From assembly GCA_900765095.1 (NCBI GenBank), contig CAAFRB010000082.1, positions 62,001-126,000 of the forward strand: a stretch of 64,000 bases of DNA. The letters are read 5' to 3'. Under the pieces are notes generated by a model that did not search any database, was not told where the DNA came from, and saw nothing but the letters and a program-made list of their open reading frames with translations. Numbering within the stretch: position 1 is the stretch's first letter; each line of letters opens with the position of its first letter. Of this stretch, positions 44,515-53,914 are shown piece after piece. This DNA comes from Clostridia bacterium (GTDB lineage Bacteria; Bacillota; Clostridia; TANB77; UBA1234). A program made the position numbers and the translations under genes.

Positions 44515-45369
44515 ATGGACAAGAATTCTTTTGTTGAAAAGTTGAAATTACTTAATTTGCCGATTGGTGAATATTATATTCTTTCTAGTGGAAGTCTTCT
44601 TTTGTATGGGCTTAGAGAGCAGGTTGGAGATATTGATTTGTGCGTTTCACAAAAATTATTTGATGGTTTTCTTAAAGATAAATATCTCATTAATGAACAA
44701 GATAAAAATGAGTGTGGTTTTTATAAATTGTCTGATGATATAGAGTTTATTGTAAATGATGGTAAGGATTCTAATTATAAATTTGAATATGATATTGTTG
44801 ATGGTTACCCTGTTCAAAAACTTGGAATAATTTTAAGAGATAAAAAGAAAAGAAATTTGCCAAAAGATCAAAGGGATATTGAAAACATAAATAGATTTTT
44901 ACTTAATAATTTTGTGGTATGTGATATTAAAGATCGTCAAGAATTTATTGAAGAGGTTGCAATTCTTACTCAAAATGAATGGGGAGATAAGTCACTAACA
45001 TCTGAGGAGTTTGATTTTAAAGTTAAAAGTAAAATTGAAAAGATTAAATCTAATTTACATGAAAGTAATTATTGCAAATTGTTGCTACTATTTAGAAATG
45101 AGCTTGTTGGGTTTATTTCTATTTTTCCACATGATTGCGATGAAAAGCCTGACCTAACGCCATGGTATGCCACTATGTTTGTAAAAGTTGAATATAGAGG
45201 AATGGGATATTCTAAGATTTTAAATGATGCTATTTTAAAAGAGGCTAAAAAGAGAGGAATCAGCAGATTGTACTTAAAAACGGATTTGAATGACTATTAC
45301 GAAAAGTTTGGTGCAAGGTATATTGAAGATTTGAATGATGGAGAAAAATTATTTTATTTTGATATATAA
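44515..45369 (+). CDS. Nucleotidyltransferase-like domain fused to a GNAT acetyltransferase
   Basis: This is a 284-aa protein. Residues 15-125 resemble a Pol-beta-type nucleotidyltransferase: SSGSLLLYGLR followed by DIDLCVS, giving the GS and DxD arrangement. Residues 135-284 form a GNAT domain with VEYRGMGYSKIL as the acetyl-CoA loop and YYEKFGARYI at the end. Each part could act alone; together they could modify a small molecule such as an antibiotic or a tRNA. AAAGGTGGAG precedes the ATG. The fusion is unusual and its substrate is unknown. Confidence 0.78.
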   Translation: MDKNSFVEKLKLLNLPIGEYYILSSGSLLLYGLREQVGDIDLCVSQKLFDGFLKDKYLINEQDKNECGFYKLSDDIEFIVNDGKDSNYKFEYDIVDGYPVQKLGIILRDKKKRNLPKDQRDIENINRFLLNNFVVCDIKDRQEFIEEVAILTQNEWGDKSLTSEEFDFKVKSKIEKIKSNLHESNYCKLLLLFRNELVGFISIFPHDCDEKPDLTPWYATMFVKVEYRGMGYSKILNDAILKEAKKRGISRLYLKTDLNDYYEKFGARYIEDLNDGEKLFYFDI

Positions 45370-45847
45370 GATTTTTTAGACATTGAAAAAATTATCAATA
45401 GACTCGTTTTAAGTAAATTATTGTAATTTTCTGGTCAATTAATTTGTAGTAGTATGGAGATGCTAAAGAGTCATGTTATCTTTTTGTTTCAGATACAAGA
45501 TAACACTAGTAAAACCGGTATGACGTTAGTATCATTGCCATAAAGATTCACATTCTAATCTCTTGTTTAGATAAATATCAGAATATGTGGATATTTCCCT
45601 GCCGTTTTTCTTTCTCTTTAGTGCCTTTTAAATAACTATTTGAAAATTATATACACATAAATATTTGTAAGTAAATTGTAACAAATAAAATATAAAGAGA
45701 TTTTTAATCTCTAGAATTATAAAATAGGGTAACGTGAAAGCTGTAAGTGTAATGCTACACGCTAAATATAGTTATTTTAAAAGGCTAGTGGGCTTAAAAC
45801 TTTGTATTTAATTTAACTTGTAAAATAACTTAACAAGACCCAATTGT
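45370..45847. other. Non-coding stretch with one dyad
   Basis: No gene is supported here. TGTTATCTT (45474-45482) and AAGATAACA (45497-45505) are perfect 9-bp inverted copies. A segment near 45740-45765 has a short GTGTAATGCTACAC-like dyad. A structured RNA is possible but not recognised. Confidence 0.4.
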
Positions 45848-46354
45848 TTATATGTTAATGTCAAATTCAATGCTGTTTAATTTTGAAATCTCAAAGTCAG
45901 TGCTACGAATTCTTTCGTCAAGTTTTTGAATTTGAGATTTGACTTCTTCTTGATTATAGTTTATTTCTTGAATTTGGAAATAAGAATTGTTTACCTCTGT
46001 TACCCTTTGTTTGATGTTACGATAATTTAATAAAAGTTGCAAGTTGTCTTTCAATTTTCTTAAGTTACTATTTTCAACTATAGCTGCTTGAATTGTTCTG
46101 CCGTCACTAAGTTCGAAACTGTTATTTTTTTCATATAATATACTTTTTAATTGAGTTATTTCTTTAGACAATTTTTGTACTTCGCTTAGTTCTTCTTGAA
46201 AATCATTTTTATTATCTTCAATTATATTAGTTGTGCCATTTAACTCTTGAATTGAAGTGTTAAAAACATGTCTTTTTAATGCCATAAATAAAGCTGTATA
46301 TTGTTTTTCTTTTTCATCGATTAGGCACATTAAACTTGATAAATTTATTTTCAT
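45848..46354 (-). CDS. DIP1984/DUF6847-like coiled-coil protein
   Basis: The 168-aa protein is mostly coiled coil, with the central ELSDGRTIQAAIVENSNLR and a C-terminal helix pair ending LDERIRSTDFEISKLN. This layout matches DIP1984 (DUF6847) proteins, function unknown. AGGAGG is 9 bases before the ATG. It stands alone with about 400 bases of AT-rich DNA on each side. Confidence 0.65.
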   Translation of the reverse strand: MKINLSSLMCLIDEKEKQYTALFMALKRHVFNTSIQELNGTTNIIEDNKNDFQEELSEVQKLSKEITQLKSILYEKNNSFELSDGRTIQAAIVENSNLRKLKDNLQLLLNYRNIKQRVTEVNNSYFQIQEINYNQEEVKSQIQKLDERIRSTDFEISKLNSIEFDINI

Positions 46355-46784
46355 TTTTATATCCTCCTTAATTTAGATAAATTATATAACTAATTTAAAA
46401 GAAATGGTCGCATTAAAAGCGACAAAAACATAATGCTACAAAATAGCATTACAGCATGTACATAAATAATCGTTTATGATATTTAAATCATAAATGTTAT
46501 TTATTCATAAGAACACCTCCATTTTTATATCTAAATTGACAGTTTAGATTTGATTGAGGTTTATAGCCTAACAGCATAGACATTTGTTCTTTGAATGTTC
46601 AAATTGCAAGCATAGTATAGCATACAAAAAGTAAAAAAATCAATATGTGTTTTAGCAAAAATCGGAGTGGTTTTTATTAATGGACAGAAAATGTTAAAGT
46701 GTGATATTGTCTTGGTATAAAGAAGATTTTGAAAACGAATTATAATTCATGTGCCAGAGATATGTAGAAAAGGATGGTGTTTAT

Positions 46785-47339
46785 ATGAAAAAAATAACGT
46801 ATGTTACTGGAAATTGGGCTAAACTAGATAGTGCTCGTCAAGTATTAGAACCACTTGGATTTGAAATTGATAATGTAAGAATGGAAACAATAGAAATCCA
46901 AGCAGATGATGTTGAAGAGGTTGCAAAGTATTCTGCTAGATGGGCGAGCGAAAAATTAAAATGTGATGTTTTGAAAAATGATACAGGATTATTTGTTGAA
47001 GCATTAAATGGATTTCCTGGACCATACACGCATTATGCAGATGACACTATTGGAGAAGATGGATTGTTAAAGCTATTAAATGGTGTTGAAAATAGAAATG
47101 CATATTTTAAAGAAGCCTTAGCTTATTGTGAGTATGGAAGAGAACCAATTACATTTATAGGAATTACAAAAGGGAAAATCGCAAGAGAAAAGTCTGGTAC
47201 ATATGGTTGGACATGGGATTTCGTATTCATTCCAGATGGTGAAGATAAAACACTAGCTTGCTATCCGGATGAAGAAAGGTGGAAATTCTGGAGTTTAGAT
47301 TCTTACAAAAAACTCGCAGACTATTTGAAAAATAAATAG
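46785..47339 (+). CDS. Non-canonical purine NTP pyrophosphatase (Ham1/RdgB family)
   Basis: The 184-aa protein begins ITYVTGNWAKLDSA, the family's substrate loop, and has LKNDTGLFVEALNGFPGPY, the catalytic DTGL segment. It should hydrolyse ITP, dITP and XTP to monophosphates and so clean the nucleotide pool. The start at 46785 is chosen over 46749 because the fold begins there, though the ribosome site (GGATGGTG) is weak. It is a divergent short form that ends next to the CRISPR locus. Confidence 0.87.
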   Translation: MKKITYVTGNWAKLDSARQVLEPLGFEIDNVRMETIEIQADDVEEVAKYSARWASEKLKCDVLKNDTGLFVEALNGFPGPYTHYADDTIGEDGLLKLLNGVENRNAYFKEALAYCEYGREPITFIGITKGKIAREKSGTYGWTWDFVFIPDGEDKTLACYPDEERWKFWSLDSYKKLADYLKNK

Positions 47340-47387
47340 AAATTTGGGTGTTTTTGTAAAAGAAGAGTATGAATCACACTACATATA

Positions 47388-47396
47388 TGGTATAAT
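47388..47396 (+). promoter_or_regulatory. Extended -10 upstream of the tracrRNA
   Basis: TGGTATAAT (47388-47396) is a perfect extended -10 without a good -35. A transcript from it would carry about 60 extra bases before the anti-repeat, or continue into cas9. Confidence 0.45.
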
Positions 47397-47427
47397 GGAA
47401 TAAATTACTAAAAAACAAGGGATTTGG

Positions 47428-47456
47428 TTGACTTTTGTATAATAATGTAATATTAT
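47428..47456 (+). promoter_or_regulatory. tracrRNA promoter
   Basis: TTGACT (47428-47433), 17 bases, TATTAT (47451-47456). The predicted start falls at about 47463, just before the anti-repeat at 47467. Confidence 0.75.
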
Positions 47457-47463
47457 TAATGTA

Positions 47464-47579
47464 CAAATTATATCATATCAGAATGTAGTTGGTTACTATA
47501 ATAATTCCTATTGAGTGATCAATGAGATGTGAAGTTTAAACAGCCCCTTACCTTTTAGGTAAGGGGCATCTTCTTTTTT
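47464..47579 (+). ncRNA. tracrRNA of the type II-C CRISPR system
   Basis: Positions 47467-47502 are a degenerate copy of the CRISPR repeat: the first 23 bases are identical, four of the next five differ, and 7 of the last 8 match. It can pair with the crRNA repeat as an 8-bp lower stem, a small internal loop and a longer upper stem. Next comes a 5-bp nexus-like hairpin ATTGA-GTGA-TCAAT (47510-47523), then a perfect 11-bp terminator GCCCCTTACCT/AGGTAAGGGGC (47543-47567) with a T-rich tail. The RNA is about 115 nt. It lies directly before cas9 on the same strand. Confidence 0.9.
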
Positions 47580-47602
47580 GTACGATTATAAGGAGGTATA
47601 GT

Positions 47603-50600
47603 ATGAAATATTCTATGGGATTAGACATAGGAATAAAATCTATAGGATGGGCAGTTATAAACGATGAAAAAAACAGAATAGAAGATTTAGGAGTTAGAAT
47701 CTTCCCTGCTGCAGAAAGACCAAAAGATGGTGGAGCAATAAATGAAAATAGAAGAATTGCAAGAGGGCTTAGAAGAAGACTAAAAAGAAGAAGAGTAAGA
47801 ATGAACAAGATAAAGGACTTGTTTATTAAATATGGTTTAGTTTCTAAAAATGGAATTGTTGATTTGTATAAATTAAAAAGTGATGATATCGATACATGGA
47901 CACTAAGAGCATGTGGATTAGATAGAAAACTAAATGCAAGAGAATGGGCTAGAGCCTTGACAACAATAGCCAAAAGAAGAGGATACAAGTCAAATAGAAA
48001 AATAGAAGATGAGAATGGAAAGTCTGAAAATGGAAAACTTACAAAAGCAATTAAGGCAAACAAGATTTATATGGAGTTAAAAGGATATAGAACAGTTGGT
48101 GAAATGTTTGCTAAAGATGAGAAGTATCAAAACAATAAGAGAAACAAAAGAGGAGATTATAATAACTGTGTAGATAGAAGTGAACTTCGTGAAGAAATTA
48201 AAATCCTATTCGAAAAGCAAAGAAGTTTCGGAAACGAATTTGCAAGTGAGAATTTCGAATCTGAATTTTTAGAAGTATTTGATTGGCAGAAACCCTTTAT
48301 GACATCAGAGCTTATGCAAAAGATGATTGGAAAATGTACTCTTGAAAAGGATGAGCCAAGAGCATCTAAAAATAGTTATACATTTGAAAGATTTATGCTA
48401 TTACAAAAAGTAAATAATCTTTCGTATACGTTAGGTGATAATAAAAAATACTTAACAATGGAAGAAAGAGAAAGAATTATAAAACTTGCTTATGAAACGA
48501 AATCTGGTATTAATTACGGTAAGATTAGAAAAGAATTAAAGTTACCAGATGAAGCAGTATTTACTGGATTATACTACTATCTGAAACCAGTTAAAAAAGC
48601 TGATGGTACATATGAGAAATTATCATATGAAAAAATAGTAAAGAAAACTGAAGATACAGTATTTGTTAAACTAGTTGGATATCATGAATTAAAATCTGCA
48701 TTAAATGAACATGAGGATATATTAAATAATCATGATTTATTAGATAAAATTGCAGAAGTTTTAACATTAAACAAAACAGATGTGACTATAAGAGAAGAAT
48801 TGCAAAAACTTGGACTTACAGATGATATAATTGATAGTCTATTAAAAGTCAATTTCAGCAAGTTTGGACATCTATCATATAAGGCAATGAAAAATATATT
48901 GCCTTATCTTGAAGAAGGAAAAAAGTATGATGAAGCATGCAAAGAAGCTGGTTATAATTTTAAAGCGGATGATGAAAATCCTAAATATAAACTTCCAGTA
49001 ATTCCAAAAGATGATGTTAGAAATCCTGTAGTGTACAGAGCTATAGCACAAACTAGAAAGGTAATAAATGCAGTAATAGATAAATACGGTTCACCTTATG
49101 AAATACATATAGAAGTGGCAAGAGATTTAACAAAAAACTTTAGTGAAAGAAAAAAGATTGAAGACAAACAAAAAGAAAATAGAGCTATAAATGACAATCT
49201 AAAAAAAGATATAGAAGAGCATTTTAATATAAAGGCGAAGCCAGTAGATATGCTAAAAAAGAAATTATATCATGAACAAAATGGAAAGAGTGCATATTCA
49301 CTTCTTCCTATAGAATACTCAAGATTGTTTGAAGACGGATATGTTCAAATAGATCATGCTATACCTTTTAGTAGGTCGTTTGATGACTCATATAATAACA
49401 AAGTTTTGGTTTTATCAAAAGAAAATCAAGAAAAAAGAAATCAAACACCATATGAATATCTTGGAGAAACTTCAAACTGGGAAACATTCGAAGCGTGGGT
49501 AAAAAGTACATATAGAAATAATATTAAGAAGAGGGAAAATTTATTAGTTAAAAACTTTAACGAAGACAAAGAAAATGATTGGATAGCAAGAAACTTAGCT
49601 GATACTAAATATATTGCTAAGTACATGACAAACTTTATAAAGAAAAATCTAGAATTTAATAACTATGGCGAAAAAGAAAATAGAATAAAAGTAAAAACAA
49701 TAGTCGGTGCTGCCACAACAGCTTTAAGACACTATTGGGGTATTTCTGCTAAAAATCGTGAGGAAAACGATTTACACCACGCAGAAGATGCTGTAATAAT
49801 AGCTTGTGCTAGTGAAAAATTTCAAAAGAAAATTAGAGAATATAGTAAAGAAAAAGAGCTTTATTATCCTAATAAAAACGGAGAATACTATGACCCTGCA
49901 ACAGGCGAAATTGTAGATGTAAAATACAAAACACATGAAATGGCAGAACCTTGGGACAATTTTAAAGAAGAACTAGAAATGAGAATTCCTAAAATTCCAG
50001 ATGAATGGAAGGATAAGAATGTAACTATTGAAATGATGCAAAAATTGATTTTAGAGCATTTTAAACGTGGAAACTTTACAAATTATGATGATATAGATAT
50101 AAACGACATAAAGCCTATTTTTGTATCAAGAATGCCAAATCGAAAAATAAGTGGCGAAGCACATGGAGAGACAATTTATTCATTAAAGCAAGATGCTGGA
50201 ATTATAACTGTAAAAAAGCCTCTTAGTAGCATTTCAAAAGACGAAATAGAAACATTACTACATAATGAAAAGTGCAAAAAATTATATGAAAGCGACAAAG
50301 ATTTATATGATCGTATTTATGTGAGAATGGCCGAATATAACTTCAAAGCGGAGAAAGCATTTTCACCAGATTATACAATAAGAAAACATTCGAAAAATGG
50401 AGAAGGACCAACCGTAAAAAGTATTAAGGTTCCAAAAGTAATGAGTAGTGGATCAGGCGTAAAAATCAACAATGAAACAGGTATTGCAGAAAATAGTAAA
50501 ATGGTAAGAGTAGATGTATTTACAAAAGACAGCAAATATTACTTGGTACCGATATATGTTGCGGATATGGTAAAAGATAAATTGCCTAATAAGGCGATAA

Positions 50601-50905
50601 AAGCGAATAAACCAGAAAGTGAATGGCTAGAAATGGATGAAAATTATACATTTAAGTTTTCATTATATTCAAACGATATGATAGCAGTAAAAAAGAAAAA
50701 TGAAGAAACAATATATGGCTATTACACATCTACTCATAGGGGAACAGGTGCTATAAATATGATATCGCATGATGGAAGTCGAAAACTAGAAGGAATCGGT
50801 CCTCAAAATTTAGAAGTATTCGACAAATACGATGTAGATATTCTCGGTAATTACCATAGAATAAATAAAGAGCAAAGGAAAGGAGGTAAAAAACAATCTA
50901 AATAG
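47603..50905 (+). CDS. cas9: CRISPR-associated endonuclease Cas9, type II-C
   Basis: This RNA-guided DNA nuclease has 1100 aa, the compact II-C size. RuvC-I is MGLDIGIKSIGWAV with D8. An arginine-rich bridge helix follows (GLRRRLKRRRVRMNK). RuvC-II has E504 in IHIEVARDL. HNH has D584-H585 in QIDHAIPFSRS with NKVLVLSKENQEK. RuvC-III is HHAEDAV with H726 and D729. All catalytic residues are present. The C-terminal PAM-interacting region is intact, but the PAM cannot be read from sequence. AAGGAGG precedes the ATG. No csn2 or cas4 is present, which supports subtype II-C. Confidence 0.97.
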   Translation: MKYSMGLDIGIKSIGWAVINDEKNRIEDLGVRIFPAAERPKDGGAINENRRIARGLRRRLKRRRVRMNKIKDLFIKYGLVSKNGIVDLYKLKSDDIDTWTLRACGLDRKLNAREWARALTTIAKRRGYKSNRKIEDENGKSENGKLTKAIKANKIYMELKGYRTVGEMFAKDEKYQNNKRNKRGDYNNCVDRSELREEIKILFEKQRSFGNEFASENFESEFLEVFDWQKPFMTSELMQKMIGKCTLEKDEPRASKNSYTFERFMLLQKVNNLSYTLGDNKKYLTMEERERIIKLAYETKSGINYGKIRKELKLPDEAVFTGLYYYLKPVKKADGTYEKLSYEKIVKKTEDTVFVKLVGYHELKSALNEHEDILNNHDLLDKIAEVLTLNKTDVTIREELQKLGLTDDIIDSLLKVNFSKFGHLSYKAMKNILPYLEEGKKYDEACKEAGYNFKADDENPKYKLPVIPKDDVRNPVVYRAIAQTRKVINAVIDKYGSPYEIHIEVARDLTKNFSERKKIEDKQKENRAINDNLKKDIEEHFNIKAKPVDMLKKKLYHEQNGKSAYSLLPIEYSRLFEDGYVQIDHAIPFSRSFDDSYNNKVLVLSKENQEKRNQTPYEYLGETSNWETFEAWVKSTYRNNIKKRENLLVKNFNEDKENDWIARNLADTKYIAKYMTNFIKKNLEFNNYGEKENRIKVKTIVGAATTALRHYWGISAKNREENDLHHAEDAVIIACASEKFQKKIREYSKEKELYYPNKNGEYYDPATGEIVDVKYKTHEMAEPWDNFKEELEMRIPKIPDEWKDKNVTIEMMQKLILEHFKRGNFTNYDDIDINDIKPIFVSRMPNRKISGEAHGETIYSLKQDAGIITVKKPLSSISKDEIETLLHNEKCKKLYESDKDLYDRIYVRMAEYNFKAEKAFSPDYTIRKHSKNGEGPTVKSIKVPKVMSSGSGVKINNETGIAENSKMVRVDVFTKDSKYYLVPIYVADMVKDKLPNKAIKANKPESEWLEMDENYTFKFSLYSNDMIAVKKKNEETIYGYYTSTHRGTGAINMISHDGSRKLEGIGPQNLEVFDKYDVDILGNYHRINKEQRKGGKKQSK

Positions 50906-50917
50906 GAGGTGGTAAAG

Positions 50918-51824
50918 ATGAGCTGGAGGAGTATTATTATATCTCATCCCTCAAAGTTATCTTTAAAAAACAACCAATTATGCGTACAGCAAGAAGAAGT
51001 TTGGAATGTGCCTTTAGAAGACATATCTGCCATAGTATTAGAATCTCAGCAAATACTACTAACAGAAAGTTTACTTAGTAAATTCTGTGAGAATAATATT
51101 ATAGTGTATATATGTGATTCAAAGCACATTCCAAATGGATATGTATTACCATACTATCAACATAGTAGAAGTTTAAAAATATTAAAAGAACAAATTATCT
51201 TATCTGAACCATTTAAAAAGAGATGTTGGCAAAGAATAATCAAACAAAAAATAACCAATCAAGCATATGTTTTTAGATGTACGGGAAAATATGATGTTGA
51301 AGAAAAAATGATGAAAATGGTAGCAAATGTTGATTCTGGAGATTCTAAAAATATTGAAGGACAAGCTGCAAAACTTTATTTTGAAAATTTATTTACAAAA
51401 GGTTTTAATAGAAATTACGATAACATCTTTAACGCGTGTTTAGATTATGGTTACACAATCATAAGAGGTGCAATAGCAAGAAGCGTGGCACAATATGGAT
51501 ATATTCCATGTCTTCGGAATACATCATAAAAGTGAATTAAACAACTTTAATTTAGCAGATGATTTTATAGAACCATTTAGACCAATTGTAGATTTGTGGA
51601 CTGTACAAAATATCAATTTAAAAAATGAAGAGCTCGATGGTAAAATAAGACAATCACTTGTAGATTTATTAAATTATGATGTAATAATAGAAGGTAAAAG
51701 GCAATGTGTATTAAATGCAATAAATGTTATGATAAGTTCGTTTACTACTAGCATACAAGAAAAAAATTACGAAAAATTATTGGTACCAATAATAGTGCCA
51801 CTTGAAAGGCACACATATGGGTAA
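50918..51824 (+). pseudogene. cas1: cas1 with a single-base frameshift
   Basis: Cas1 is the integrase of spacer acquisition. The first frame runs to a stop at 51529; the rest continues in another frame to 51824. Removing one C near 51515 restores one protein of about 301 aa, reading IPCLGIHHKSELNNFNLADDFIEPFRP across the join. The N-terminal part has the first catalytic Glu (in GQAAKLYFENLF), but the catalytic His and second acidic residue lie past the shift, so the truncated product should be inactive. AGGAGGT precedes the ATG at 50918. A sequencing error is the main alternative. Confidence 0.88.
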
Positions 51825-52137
51825 ATATATGAGGCTAATTGTATTTTTTGATTTGCCAGTAGTAACGAAAAAAGATAGAAAAATATACGCGCAATTTAGA
51901 AAGTTTTTAATAAAAGATGGGTATGATATGTTGCAATTTTCAGTGTACTCACGAATTTGCAATGGAGATGATGGAGTATACAAGCACTACGCAAGGTTAA
52001 AAGAAAATTTGCCACGAAAAGGTTCGATAAGATGTATGAAAGTTACAGAAAAGCAATATGCAAGTATGGAAATACTAATAGGAAAAAAGACAATAAGGGA
52101 GAGAAAAATCAATGCAGATCAATTATCTATATTTTAA
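51817..52137 (+). CDS. cas2: CRISPR-associated protein Cas2
   Basis: The 106-aa protein begins MRLIVFFDLPVVTKKDRK, the family's ferredoxin-like first strand with a conserved Asp, and has the FSVYSRIC segment. With Cas1 it integrates new spacers. The ATG at 51817 is 7 bases after AAAGG, and the gene overlaps the end of cas1 by 8 bases. The TTG at 51802 is in frame but less likely. It is intact, unlike cas1. Confidence 0.93.
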   Translation: MGKYMRLIVFFDLPVVTKKDRKIYAQFRKFLIKDGYDMLQFSVYSRICNGDDGVYKHYARLKENLPRKGSIRCMKVTEKQYASMEILIGKKTIRERKINADQLSIF

Positions 52138-52145
52138 AAAACAAT

Positions 52146-52184
52146 AAAAAAGCAACTATTTTTTATATAAATAGTTGCTTTTTT
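52146..52184. terminator. Bidirectional terminator between cas2 and the CRISPR array
   Basis: AAAAAAGCAACTATTT and AAATAGTTGCTTTTTT are perfect 16-bp arms with a 7-base loop. A runs on the left and T runs on the right let it stop transcription from both sides: the cas operon and, coming from the array, the minus-strand precursor. Confidence 0.88.
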
Positions 52185-52235
52185 ATTATGAATAATCCTT
52201 AAAAGTGCTCTGCTGCATGCATTATAGAACCACAC

Positions 52236-53393
52236 ATTATATCATATCAGAATGTAGTAAGGAACTATAACTGGCTTTGGACTTCATGTTCTTCGCAAGA
52301 AATTATATCATATCAGAATGTAGTAAGGAACTATAACACCAAAAGAAACATAAGAGAAATTGTCCTTATTATATCATATCAGAATGTAGTAAGGAACTAT
52401 AACATAGTAAAGATTTCATCAAAAAGAATAAGAATTATATCATATCAGAATGTAGTAAGGAACTATAACATGACTGGCGAAAAATATATCACTTTAGAAA
52501 TTATATCATATCAGAATGTAGTAAGGAACTATAACACATGACCAACACTTACAATTTTCACATTTATTATATCATATCAGAATGTAGTAAGGAACTATAA
52601 CACGTAAACATATTTAAAATCGTTATTTTTCATTATATCATATCAGAATGTAGTAAGGAACTATAACACAGATGGCTTATCTGCAGATGCGCTCTGGATT
52701 ATATCATATCAGAATGTAGTAAGGAACTATAACGTTAACGGGACTTGGCAAGACCCAGATTATATTATATCATATCAGAATGTAGTAAGGAACTATAACT
52801 CCTCATCACTCCATTTCATTTGAGTTGCAATTATATCATATCAGAATGTAGTAAGGAACTATAACGCTTTCAAGGCACAGGAAAAACTTATAGTGATTAT
52901 ATCATATCAGAATGTAGTAAGGAACTATAACGTAATTCAGACCAATTTTAGCAAAGGCAATATTATATCATATCAGAATGTAGTAAGGAACTATAACCGG
53001 CATGCAAATTTATAGATTTATAATCCGATTATATCATATCAGAATGTAGTAAGGAACTATAACTTTAGCTTTTCTCAAGTTCTTGCGAAGAACATTATAT
53101 CATATCAGAATGTAGTAAGGAACTATAACGCAACGAAATTTCTGACCAAACTAAAGAGAATTATATCATATCAGAATGTAGTAAGGAACTATAACAACTA
53201 GGTTAATTAGAAAAGGTGGTGTGCTATTATATCATATCAGAATGTAGTAAGGAACTATAACTCAAACTCATGTCTATTTATATCTGCACTAATTATATCA
53301 TATCAGAATGTAGTAAGGAACTATAACACGTATTGTAATATAGTGTAAAGCAAGTATATTATATCATATTAGAATGTAGTAAGGAACTATAAC
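52236..53393 (-). CRISPR. CRISPR array, 18 repeats of 36 bp and 17 spacers of 30 bp
   Basis: Repeats start every 66 bases from 52236. On the plus strand they begin ATTATATCATATCAG and end GGAACTATAAC. All appear identical except the last (53358-53393), which has T for C in its first third. On the minus strand the repeat begins GTTATAGTTCC, the usual type II orientation, and ends TGATATAAT, a perfect extended -10. So each spacer on the minus strand has its own promoter, as in Neisseria II-C arrays. Every spacer is 30 bases. The degenerate repeat at the far end suggests new spacers enter next to cas2. Confidence 0.98.
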
Positions 53394-53614
53394 ATAACTC
53401 AAGTTTCATACGCAGTTACTAGCAATAATATACAACAAATGCATTTGCACTTTATAAATATATTTTAGTTTTGTCTTTTACTCGTTTTCGGTATAGCAAG
53501 ATTAAAAACGTAGCCACACTTTTAAAAAATCAAAATTGATTTATTATTTGCTTTATATTATAATTACATCATCCTTTCATAAGGAAATCTTGTGGAAAGG
53601 AGTTTTACATACAA

Positions 53615-53689
53615 ATGAAAAAGGACGTTGTTAAAGTGTTAATTATAACTTTAATAATGCTTTTCGTATTTGAAAAAGTTGTATATTAA
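53615..53689 (+). CDS. 24-aa hydrophobic peptide
   Basis: The open frame encodes a short basic start (MKKDVVK) and one hydrophobic helix ending FEKVVY. AAAGGAG lies 12 bases before the ATG, and a strong terminator starts 8 bases after the stop. It could be a small membrane protein or a toxin-like peptide, or it may be an unused frame. Confidence 0.4.
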   Translation: MKKDVVKVLIITLIMLFVFEKVVY

Positions 53690-53696
53690 CAGACAG

Positions 53697-53731
53697 AAAA
53701 AAGACTAGGTGTACCGACCTAGTCTTTTTTG
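53697..53731. terminator. Bidirectional terminator
   Basis: AAAAAAGACTAGGT and ACCTAGTCTTTTTT are perfect arms around GTACCG. Confidence 0.85.
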
Positions 53732-53849
53732 TTTACATACTTTGAAAAAATCCGTTGTTTGCTTTAAAGCTATATTAATTATAGCTTACTTTTTATTATA
53801 TGTCAAATTTGTTTTTTAAATTCCTGAATTGAATATACTTACCAATCAA

Positions 53850-53880
53850 AAAGACTTGCAGCGGAAAACTGCAAGTCTTT
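53850..53880 (-). terminator. Terminator of the minus-strand 66-aa gene
   Basis: AAAGACTTGCAG and CTGCAAGTCTTT form a perfect 12-bp stem. On the minus strand it is followed by a T run. Confidence 0.8.
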
Positions 53881-53914
53881 GTCTTTTGAGATTACCATTT
53901 ATCTCAAGTTGTCT

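Noticed and set aside
52236..53393. Self-targeting spacers matching this window
   Set aside because: No match was noticed on reading, but an exhaustive comparison was not possible, so no claim is made.
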